A DNA stretch of 64,000 bases from positions 48,651-112,650 of the forward strand of contig JAJTDE010000004.1 in assembly GCA_021298085.1 (NCBI GenBank), given 5' to 3'. Below the pieces are notes generated by a model. It had not been told where the DNA came from. It saw nothing but the letters and a program-made list of their open reading frames with translations, and searched no databases. Position 1 is the first letter of the stretch; each line of letters starts with the position of its first letter. The position numbers and the translations under genes were made by a program. This DNA comes from Rubrivivax sp. (GTDB lineage: Bacteria; Pseudomonadota; Gammaproteobacteria; Burkholderiales; Burkholderiaceae_C). This document shows, piece by piece, positions 55,366 through 62,934 of the stretch.

Positions 55366-57275
55366 CGCTGGTAGTCCATTTCGAGGCGCTGCTGAAGCTG
55401 ACGTGCGATGCGCAGCGCGTCGCGCAGCACACGCTGGTCAATGGTGTTGAGTTCAGCCACCGGCAGACAGTTGGGGTTGTCCATGGGCCGTGTGGTCTCA
55501 GGGTCCATCTGGATGCGCAGCCTGAGCGACTGCAGGAATTCGAACGCAGTGACCCAGGCCTGCCATTCGCTGGGCGGTATCGCCTGGGCTTGCCCGTAGG
55601 CCTGTAGACGGTCGCGTGTGTTGGTGGCGGCGATGCCCGACGCCAACGCATAGATGCGAGCGGCGTCGACGATGATCGCCGTGCCCTGCAGCTTGAGGTC
55701 GACAACCGCCTGGCCGTCGACGTCCCGGGTTTCCACACTGCCCCGCCAGTTCAGGGGCGGCCGGCTGCGCAGGGCGTTCAAGGCCAGCTGCTTCATGAAG
55801 CGGGGCAGGCGCGCGGCGTGTTCGGCGATGTGCGTGCGCAGCTGCCCGGCCATCCCGGTGGCGCCGGCGATGCCGCGCAGATCAAAGAAGATGCTGGCGT
55901 TGAGCAGGTCCTCCGGCGCACCGTGCTGCATCCAGTGGTCGAAGCGGGCCAGCCACTCGTGCTGGGTGAGGCAGCAGTCGGGGTTGGAGGCCATCACCTT
56001 GCCCTTGCACAGCGGGTAACCGCACGCATCGAGCGCCTCGTTGGCGTCCAGCGCCATCGCCAGCCAGCGCTGGCGTTCATCGGCGGTGGTGTCATCGGCG
56101 AGCACCAGCCCGTTGTCCTGGTCGGTGGCGATGGTCTGTTCGCTCCGCCCTTCAGAGCCGAATGCCAGCCAGCAGGCGCGCTGCATGTCCAAACCGTGCT
56201 GCTGGGCCAGCAGCTGCACCAGGCGTTCGGCCAGGACATCGTTCAGGTGGGAAATCAGTGCCGTCAGCTGCCGGGCTTGCACCCCCTGGCCGATCAGGCT
56301 GCGCGCCAAGGCGCGGATCTGCGGTGCTGCGGCACGCAGGGCCGAAGTGTCCTTGGCGTAGCGCAGCTCGCTGCTGACCTGCTTGAGCGACAGGCGCTGC
56401 AGCGCAAACAGATCGCGCTCGCTGACGATGCTGACCAGCTTCTCACCGTCCATGATGGGCACGTGCCGGATGCCGTGGGCCGACATCGTCAAGGCAGCGT
56501 CCTGGACGGTCTGTTCAACACCCAGGGTGAGCACGGGCGCCGACATGACGTCCGACACCGGGCTGTCCAGCGGCACCTGGGGCAGGGTGATCCGGCCGAG
56601 CACGTCATGCCGGGTGACGATGCCCAGCGGGGCGCCGGTTCCGTCACCCACCAACACCGAACCGACCCGTTGCTGCTGCATCTGCTCAAGGGCTTCGCGC
56701 AGCAGCGTGTCGGGCCTGACACAAAGGGGCTGTCGGCGTGCGAGGCTGCCGAGGCTGGCTTCAAAGCTCTGCTGGGCCAATGTCTGCGACGCCATCTGGG
56801 CCTGCAAGGCCTGGCGGGACAAGTCCAGCAGCTGGACGATGCGCCGGTTGAGGAAATCCGCCAGCGGTGCACTGTGGCGAGCCAGTGTCTCGAGCGTCTC
56901 CACCGGAATCGCGAGGCAGAAGGTGTCGCCTTCGGCGGTGTAGTGAGACGTCACGGCCCGGCGTGCCAGTGCGGCGCCCACCGGGAACAGGTCACCTTCG
57001 TCGTAGCGGAAGTTTCCAGCGGATTCTGCCAGCCCTCGCCGCCCGATGATGCCGCCCTGCATCACGCACATCACCTGCGTCACGGCGCCGCTGGCGGGTG
57101 TCAGCACCGGCTCATCGGGTGCGAAGTAACGCATCGTGGCAGCGGTGGCCAGCCCGACCAACTGATCAGGCTGCATCTGGGCAAATGGCGCGTGTGCGGC
57201 GAGCTGACGTGCCAGGCCGCTCACCAGCTGCGATGATGGGGTGGTCTTCGCGCGGACGGATTGGGCAGTGGGCAT
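55362..57275 (-). CDS. Cyclic nucleotide-binding / CBS-pair / DUF294 nucleotidyltransferase-like protein
   Basis: cNMP-like N-domain, two CBS motifs (GIVTRHDVLGRI, HGIRHVPIMDGEKLVSIVSERDLFA), FGSEGRSEQTIATDQDNGLV nucleotidyltransferase motif. Confidence 0.92.
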   Translation of the reverse strand: MPTAQSVRAKTTPSSQLVSGLARQLAAHAPFAQMQPDQLVGLATAATMRYFAPDEPVLTPASGAVTQVMCVMQGGIIGRRGLAESAGNFRYDEGDLFPVGAALARRAVTSHYTAEGDTFCLAIPVETLETLARHSAPLADFLNRRIVQLLDLSRQALQAQMASQTLAQQSFEASLGSLARRQPLCVRPDTLLREALEQMQQQRVGSVLVGDGTGAPLGIVTRHDVLGRITLPQVPLDSPVSDVMSAPVLTLGVEQTVQDAALTMSAHGIRHVPIMDGEKLVSIVSERDLFALQRLSLKQVSSELRYAKDTSALRAAAPQIRALARSLIGQGVQARQLTALISHLNDVLAERLVQLLAQQHGLDMQRACWLAFGSEGRSEQTIATDQDNGLVLADDTTADERQRWLAMALDANEALDACGYPLCKGKVMASNPDCCLTQHEWLARFDHWMQHGAPEDLLNASIFFDLRGIAGATGMAGQLRTHIAEHAARLPRFMKQLALNALRSRPPLNWRGSVETRDVDGQAVVDLKLQGTAIIVDAARIYALASGIAATNTRDRLQAYGQAQAIPPSEWQAWVTAFEFLQSLRLRIQMDPETTRPMDNPNCLPVAELNTIDQRVLRDALRIARQLQQRLEMDYQR

Positions 57276-57467
57276 GGCGGCTCTCAGGCTGCACGCAGCG
57301 CAAGTGCGGATGGGCACATGGTATGCGAGCTGTTGATGGATGCGCGACACGAGTTGGCGGCCGTATTGGGCCGAGCTGGCCTGTCTGCCGCGTGGGCCTG
57401 GCGCAGGGTTTATGCGCACAGGGCTTTCACCCGTTTGCGGGGAGGGCAGTTCGAGGCCGGGGTGTCT

Positions 57468-57484
57468 CTAGGTGGAACACCTAG
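57468..57484. promoter_or_regulatory. 17-bp palindrome CTAGGTGGAACACCTAG (putative operator) in the divergent intergenic region
   Basis: Perfect 7-bp arms with 3-nt spacer; CTAGG-N7-CCTAG. Confidence 0.55.
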
Positions 57485-57569
57485 GGAGGTCTGCCCGGGG
57501 TTGGGCTGTTCAGTCAGAAACCGGTAAGCGCCCATTGACCATGATGTGAGCACTTGTGAGAAATGACAA

Positions 57570-57866
57570 ATGCTCGCCTTTCTGAACGCCGCCCAATTGG
57601 TTCTGTACATCGCTCTGCTGGCCCTGTTGGGTCAGGGGGTTTTGTTCGTCCTGGCCGGTGAAGGGCGTGACGGCAACTTCTTCTACGGACTGTTCAAGGT
57701 CATCACCAAACCTTTCACCTGGGTGGCGCGCAAGCTGACGCCGCGAAAGGTGGCCGATCAGCATGTTCCCTTCGTCGCGTTTTTCCTGTTGTTGGTGCTT
57801 TACGCCGTGGTGACCCTCGAAAAGATCAGCTATTGCGTCAATGCGCAGATGGTGGGCTGCACATGA
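57570..57866 (+). CDS. Small membrane protein, two predicted TM segments
   Basis: MLAFLNAAQLVLYIALLALLGQGVLFVLAGEGRDGNFFYGLFKVITKPFTWVARKLTPRKVADQHVPFVAFFLLLVLYAVVTLEKISYCVNAQMVGCT; translationally coupled to the TPR gene. Confidence 0.75.
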   Translation: MLAFLNAAQLVLYIALLALLGQGVLFVLAGEGRDGNFFYGLFKVITKPFTWVARKLTPRKVADQHVPFVAFFLLLVLYAVVTLEKISYCVNAQMVGCT

Positions 57867-58441
57867 ACTTGCTTTCACATGCCTTTCTCAAGTGGCAGGC
57901 GATGCTCTGGTACGCGTTGGGCATGACAGACCGTGCCTGCCGCACCTACGACCGCCTGCTGGAACAATGGCCGAATGACGCCAAAGCCCTGGCTGCGCGT
58001 ACCCATCTCCATGCGCAGGACAAGCGCCTGAGCCTGGCGCTCGCCGATTCAGAGCGCCTGGTGGCGCTGAAGCCCGAGGACGCACGTGCCTGGTTCAACC
58101 ATGGCTACCTGCTGGAACTCGCCGAGCAGTGGGACGCAGCCCTCGCCGCCTTTGAACGCTCGGTGACCCTCTCTCCCAAGCTGGACCGCGCCTGGTATGG
58201 CATGGGCCTGGTGCTGATCAGGCTGCAGCGTTATGACGATGCGGTGGAGGCGCTTCAGCGCAACACCGAGCTGCAGCCGATGAGTCCTTATGGCTGGTAC
58301 CAGCTGGCGCGGGTGCATGTTGATCGGCAGCAGCCTGAAGAGGCCTTGAAGGTGATCAAGCACCTCAAGGGCTTCGAGCCCAAGGTGGCTGCGCAACTCG
58401 AGCGTGAAACAGGTTTGATCGTCGGTCAGGCCAGTGCCTGA
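57863..58441 (+). CDS. Tetratricopeptide repeat protein
   Basis: TPR-like units (ARAWFNHGYLLELAEQWDAALAAFERSVTLSPKLDRAWYGMGLVLIRLQRYDDAVEAL); ATGA overlap. Confidence 0.88.
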   Translation: MNLLSHAFLKWQAMLWYALGMTDRACRTYDRLLEQWPNDAKALAARTHLHAQDKRLSLALADSERLVALKPEDARAWFNHGYLLELAEQWDAALAAFERSVTLSPKLDRAWYGMGLVLIRLQRYDDAVEALQRNTELQPMSPYGWYQLARVHVDRQQPEEALKVIKHLKGFEPKVAAQLERETGLIVGQASA

Positions 58442-58566
58442 GGGCCGCGCGGGCAAATGTGTGTGAGCAGGCGCGCGCGAGCGCGGGCAGTTCCGGCTGG
58501 CCAAACCGGAAGACATGAAGATCGGCCCGTTGAGGGTGTGTTCAACTTAACAAGAGGGGTACTGCA

Positions 58567-58821
58567 ATGCAGGTGAGTGAAAACCACCAGCGTTACTGGC
58601 AGAAGAACTTGCGGATCACAGGCATCCTGCTGTTCATCTGGTTTGTGGTGACGTATGTGGTCGCGTTTTTCGCGCGCGACTTGAGCTTTTCTTTCTTTGG
58701 GTGGCCATTCAGCTTCTGGGTTGGTTCCCAGGGGTCGCTGGTCGTCTATGTGCTCATCATTGGTTTCTATGCTCGTTACATGAACAAGCTGGACCAAGAG
58801 CACGGCGTGGCGGAGGACTGA
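58567..58821 (+). CDS. DUF4212 protein, sodium/substrate symporter small subunit
   Basis: ENHQRYWQKNLRITGILLFIWFVVTYVVAFFARDLSFSFFGWPFSFWVGSQGSLVVYVLIIGFYARYMNKLD. Confidence 0.93.
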   Translation: MQVSENHQRYWQKNLRITGILLFIWFVVTYVVAFFARDLSFSFFGWPFSFWVGSQGSLVVYVLIIGFYARYMNKLDQEHGVAED

Positions 58822-58825
58822 CACC

Positions 58826-60961
58826 ATGGCAGGCTTGAATTTTGAAGCGAATCCCGCGTCTTCCTCGAAAGAGGCTAACGCGGCATTCAAGAAGCAGCTG
58901 AACAAGGTGTACGCCTGGTACACGGGCGGCTTTGTCGTCTTCGTGATCCTGCTGGCGATCGCCGAGCAGATGGGGCTGCAGCGCGGGGCGATCGGCATGA
59001 TCTTCCTGCTGGCCACCGTGGCGCTGTATGCCGGCATCGGCATCATGAGCCGCACCAACGACGCCTCGGAGTACTACGTGGCCGGGCGGCGCGTGCCCGC
59101 CATCTACAACGGCATGGCCACCGGCGCCGACTGGATGAGCGCTGCCTCGTTCATTGGCATGGCCGGTACGCTCTACCTGAGCGGTTACGGCGGTCTGGCC
59201 TTCATCATGGGCTGGACGGGCGGTTACTGCCTGGTGGCGCTGTTCCTGGCGCCGTACCTTCGCAAGTTTGGCCAGTTCACGATCCCTGACTTCCTGGGTG
59301 CACGCTACGAAGGTAACGCCGCACGCCTGGTGGGCATCGTCATCGCCATCATCTGCTCCTTCGTGTACGTGGTGGCGCAGATCTATGGCGTGGGCCTGAT
59401 CACCACCCGTCTGTCGGGGCTGCCGTTTGAAATCGGCATCTTCGTGGGCCTGGGTGGTATTCTGGTCTGCTCGTTCCTGGGCGGCATGCGTGCCGTGACC
59501 TGGACGCAGGTGGCGCAGTACATCATCCTGATCATTGCCTACCTGATTCCGCTGGTCTGGCTGTCGGTCAAGCAGACGGGTGTGCCGATTCCTCAGGTCA
59601 TCTATGGTTACCAGCTGGAGAAGATCACGGCGCGTGAAGCCCAGCTGATCGCCGACCCGAAGGAAAAGGAAGTCATTGCTGTCTTCAAGAAGCAATCTGA
59701 CGACCTGGCCGCCAAGCTGAAGGATGTGCCTGCCGCGCTCGCCGCCGACAAGGCTGCAGCTGCCAAGAAGGTTGAAGACCTGAAGGCCGCCAATGCCCCG
59801 GCGACGGACGTTCAGGCTGCCGAGAAGGCGCTGGCTGCCTTGCCCAAGGACGATGCCGCCGCCAAGGACTCGTGGACCAAAGCCAAGGCCGCTGCCGATG
59901 GGCGAACCAAAGATCTGGCCGGCATGCCGCGCCACGCCCAGCAGTTCGCGGGCAATCCTGACGGCGATGCCAAGGCCCAGAAGACCTACGACGAGTCTCG
60001 TCGCAACTTCCTGGCACTGGTGTTCTGCTTGATGGTCGGTACGGCTGCCCTGCCGCACATCCTGATGCGCTACTACACCACGCCTTCCGTGAAGGAAGCG
60101 CGTGAGTCGGTGACCTGGTCGCTGTTCTTCATCTTCCTGCTGTACTTCTCGGCCCCGGCCCTGGCCGTGCTCGTGAAGTACGAGGTGTTCAACGTCCTGG
60201 TCGGCACGCCGTTTGACAAGCTGCCTGGCTGGATCGCGGCGTGGAACAAGGTGGACCCTTCGTTGTTGAGCGTCTCTGACATCAACAAGGATGGCATCTT
60301 CCAGCTGGGTGAAATGCGCATTGGTGGCGACATCATCGTGTTGGCCACGCCGGAAATCGGCGGTCTGCCCTATGTCATCTCCGGCATGGTGGCCGCTGGT
60401 GGCTTGGCGGCTGCGCTGTCAACCGCTGACGGCCTGCTGCTGACCATCGCCAACGCGCTGTCGCACGACCTGTACTACAAGATGATCGACCCCAATGCGT
60501 CTACCAGCCGCCGGGTGATGATCTCCAAGTCGCTGCTGTTGATTGTTGCCGTGGCTGCCGCGTATGTGGCCTACACGGTGTATGTCACCAAGCAGGCTGA
60601 CATCTTGTTCCTGGTGTCTGCGGCGTTCTCGTTCGCTGCGGCGGGCTTCTTCCCGGCCCTGGTGCTGGGGGTGTTCTGGAAACGGGCCACCAAGTGGGGT
60701 GCCGTGTTGGGCATGATCGCCGGCTTCGGCGTCACGTTCTACTACATGGCCACCAACCACGCCTGGATGCGCAGCATCTTCGGTGTCACCCAGCCGGTTG
60801 ACCTGTGGTACGGCATCCTGCCGATCTCCGCGGGTGTGTTTGGTGTTCCGATCGGCTTTGCGGTCATCATCATCGTGAGCCTGTTGACCCCCGCGCCGAA
60901 GTCTGACATTCAGGAACTGGTGGAGCACGTGCGCTACCCGAACCTGCGGCCAGCACGCTGA
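58826..60961 (+). CDS. Sodium:solute symporter large subunit (VC_2705-type / ActP-related)
   Basis: SSS family TM pattern, RRVPAIYNGMATGADWMSAASFIGMAGTLYLSGYGGLAF, follows the DUF4212 subunit; carries an internal hydrophilic insertion. Confidence 0.92.
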   Translation: MAGLNFEANPASSSKEANAAFKKQLNKVYAWYTGGFVVFVILLAIAEQMGLQRGAIGMIFLLATVALYAGIGIMSRTNDASEYYVAGRRVPAIYNGMATGADWMSAASFIGMAGTLYLSGYGGLAFIMGWTGGYCLVALFLAPYLRKFGQFTIPDFLGARYEGNAARLVGIVIAIICSFVYVVAQIYGVGLITTRLSGLPFEIGIFVGLGGILVCSFLGGMRAVTWTQVAQYIILIIAYLIPLVWLSVKQTGVPIPQVIYGYQLEKITAREAQLIADPKEKEVIAVFKKQSDDLAAKLKDVPAALAADKAAAAKKVEDLKAANAPATDVQAAEKALAALPKDDAAAKDSWTKAKAAADGRTKDLAGMPRHAQQFAGNPDGDAKAQKTYDESRRNFLALVFCLMVGTAALPHILMRYYTTPSVKEARESVTWSLFFIFLLYFSAPALAVLVKYEVFNVLVGTPFDKLPGWIAAWNKVDPSLLSVSDINKDGIFQLGEMRIGGDIIVLATPEIGGLPYVISGMVAAGGLAAALSTADGLLLTIANALSHDLYYKMIDPNASTSRRVMISKSLLLIVAVAAAYVAYTVYVTKQADILFLVSAAFSFAAAGFFPALVLGVFWKRATKWGAVLGMIAGFGVTFYYMATNHAWMRSIFGVTQPVDLWYGILPISAGVFGVPIGFAVIIIVSLLTPAPKSDIQELVEHVRYPNLRPAR

Positions 60962-61045
60962 GCCTCTGACGACCGCGGGCTTGCCCCGCGTGTCGCCCGG
61001 CGCCGTCGTTCGGCGCTTGCCGGGCGCTGAGGCCCCTAGCCCTTC

Positions 61046-61080
61046 AAGGCCCCTGCGGAAACGCCGGGGCCTTTCTTCTT
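61046..61080 (+). terminator. Rho-independent terminator AAGGCCCC-loop-GGGGCCTT-TCTTCTTT after the symporter
   Basis: 8-bp GC-rich stem followed by a T-rich tract. Confidence 0.8.
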
Positions 61081-61081
61081 T

Positions 61082-61111
61082 CCAGGCCCCCACGGTGACG
61101 CGGGGGCCTGG
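61082..61111. repeat. Second perfect hairpin CCAGGCCCCC-N10-GGGGGCCTGG adjacent to the terminator
   Basis: Perfect 10-bp inverted repeat, no strong T tract. Confidence 0.7.
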
Positions 61112-61123
61112 TTCATTTGTGCG

Positions 61124-61140
61124 CTAGAATGTCGGGTTTT
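61124..61140 (+). promoter_or_regulatory. Putative -10 region for the rpsF operon
   Basis: CTAGAATgtcGGGTTTT. Confidence 0.5.
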
Positions 61141-61143
61141 CCT

Positions 61144-61184
61144 CTTGCCGCACCTGCTGCACGCTGAATTCATCAGCTTGCAAG
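61144..61184 (+). promoter_or_regulatory. Candidate S6:S18-type leader hairpin upstream of rpsF
   Basis: CTTGC...GCAAG outer helix, GCTGA-attca-TCAGC inner helix, CCG within the asymmetric 5' internal loop. Confidence 0.45.
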
Positions 61185-61250
61185 ACGCCTGCAGGGCGGC
61201 TTCCGTTCATCGCGCCATGAAGGTGGCCGCGGAATCCACAAGGAGTGTTC

Positions 61251-61613
61251 ATGCGTCATTACGAGATCATCCTCTTGATCCACCCGGATCAGAGCGAACA
61301 GGTTCCTGCCATGCTGGAACGCTACAAGACCCTGGTCACCAATGGCGGTGGCAAGGTGCATCGGGTGGAAGACTGGGGCCGCCGCCAACTGGCCTACATG
61401 ATCCAGAAGCTTGCGAAGGCCCATTACCTGTGCCTGAACATCGAGTGCACCTCCGAGGTGCTGACTGAGATTGAGACAGGCTTCCGCTTCAACGACGCCG
61501 TGCTGCGCCACCTGACGGTGGCCAAGAGCAAGGCCGAGACCACACCTTCGGTGATGATGAAGGCTGTCGAGCGCGAGGAATCACGCAAGGCCGCCCCGGA
61601 GCCGCAGGCCTGA
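61251..61613 (+). CDS. rpsF: 30S ribosomal protein S6
   Basis: [26 protein letters not shown]. Confidence 0.98.
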   Translation: MRHYEIILLIHPDQSEQVPAMLERYKTLVTNGGGKVHRVEDWGRRQLAYMIQKLAKAHYLCLNIECTSEVLTEIETGFRFNDAVLRHLTVAKSKAETTPSVMMKAVEREESRKAAPEPQA

Positions 61614-61656
61614 ACCTTCCCACTGCTGCTGCCTTCTGCTGCGCGATGGTGTGCCG

Positions 61657-61938
61657 ATGAACCGCCTGGTTCTGAGCGCCACCCTCGAAGAGCGGGGAGC
61701 GTTGCGTTACACACCCGCCGGGCTGCCCGCCCTGGATCTGAACCTGGCCCATGTGTCAGAGGTCAGCCAAGAAGGGCAGGCGCGCAAGGTGAACCTGCAG
61801 ATTCGGGCCTTGGTCATCGGTGAACTCACCGGCAAGGTACAAGGTCTTCATCTCGGTTCACAGGCTGTGTTTGCAGGCTTCTTGGCAGCTGCCCGGAATG
61901 GTCGAGGTTTGTTGTTTCACATCACTGAACTGGGCTGA
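61657..61938 (+). CDS. priB: Primosomal replication protein N (PriB)
   Basis: MNRLVLSATLEERGALRYTPAGLPALDLNLAH; between rpsF and rpsR. Confidence 0.94.
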   Translation: MNRLVLSATLEERGALRYTPAGLPALDLNLAHVSEVSQEGQARKVNLQIRALVIGELTGKVQGLHLGSQAVFAGFLAAARNGRGLLFHITELG

Positions 61939-62015
61939 ACGCGCAAGGCTGGCAGCAGCTGCCCCCGCATTCGGCACACCCGTAACGTTTCATCGAAGAA
62001 TTTAGGAGTTCCACC

Positions 62016-62300
62016 ATGGCACCTCCACGTGGCAAAGGCTCGAAAGACCGCCGTCCCAAGCGCAACCAACAGTCGCTGTTGTTCCGCCGCAAGCGTTTCT
62101 GCCGCTTCACGGTGGCAGGCGTCGAAGAGATCGACTACAAGGACATCGACACCCTGCGCGACTTTGTCGGCGAGAACGGCAAGATCACGCCGGCCCGCCT
62201 GACGGGTACCCGCGCCATCTACCAGCGTCAGCTCACGACGGCCATCAAGCGTGCGCGCTTCCTGGCCCTGCTGCCGTACTCTGACCAGCACCGCGTCTGA
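62016..62300 (+). CDS. rpsR: 30S ribosomal protein S18
   Basis: [67 protein letters not shown]. Confidence 0.98.
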   Translation: MAPPRGKGSKDRRPKRNQQSLLFRRKRFCRFTVAGVEEIDYKDIDTLRDFVGENGKITPARLTGTRAIYQRQLTTAIKRARFLALLPYSDQHRV

Positions 62301-62316
62301 TCCAGGAGCCCACACC

Positions 62317-62769
62317 ATGCAAGTGATCCTTCTCGACAAAGTGGCCAACCTGGGCAACCTGGGTGACGTGGTCAAGGTCAAGGACGGCTATGCCCGCAAC
62401 TTCCTGATCCCGACAAAACGTGCGCGCCGAGCCACCGACGTCGCCATCAAGGAATTTGAGGCCAAGCGCGCCGAGCTGGAAAAGTCGGCCGCTGAAAAGC
62501 TGGCAGCTGCCCAGGCGCTGGGCGAGCAGATGTCTGGCAAGACGGTTCGCATCGCCCAGAAGGCCGGTGTGGATGGCCGCCTGTTCGGCTCTGTCACCAA
62601 CAACGACATCGCTGAAGGCCTGAACAAGATTGGCCTGAAGGTGGCCAAGGCCCAGGTGCGCATGCCCAACGGCCCGATCAAGACCGTGGGTGACCACGCT
62701 GTTCAGGTGGCTCCGCACCACGATGTGGTGGTGGATGTCACCGTGAGCGTGTTTGCACTGGTCGACTGA
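62317..62769 (+). CDS. rplI: 50S ribosomal protein L9
   Basis: [32 protein letters not shown]. Confidence 0.98.
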   Translation: MQVILLDKVANLGNLGDVVKVKDGYARNFLIPTKRARRATDVAIKEFEAKRAELEKSAAEKLAAAQALGEQMSGKTVRIAQKAGVDGRLFGSVTNNDIAEGLNKIGLKVAKAQVRMPNGPIKTVGDHAVQVAPHHDVVVDVTVSVFALVD

Positions 62770-62786
62770 GCTTCCCAGGCTCATGG

Positions 62787-62812
62787 AAAAGCCGGCCTCG
62801 AGCCGGCTTTTT
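62787..62812 (+). terminator. Rho-independent terminator AAAAGCCGGC-loop-GCCGGCTTTTT
   Basis: 10-bp stem followed by T tract after rplI. Confidence 0.9.
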
Positions 62813-62934
62813 GTTGCCTAAAGCGCCTCGCCCCAGCGCTCCTGCACTTCTCCCCCGCCCACCCACAGTTTGTGCACAGCGTGTGCACAGCTTGTTCACT
62901 TGGCGCGGGTGCCAGCCTGCCTATCATCCTGCCC

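Noticed and set aside
55818-57236. 472-aa plus-strand ORF antisense to the CBS-DUF294 gene
   Set aside because: Shadow ORF; CBS and nucleotidyltransferase motifs are on the minus strand
58757-60058. 433-aa minus-strand ORF antisense to the symporter
   Set aside because: Shadow ORF; the symporter TM pattern is on the plus strand
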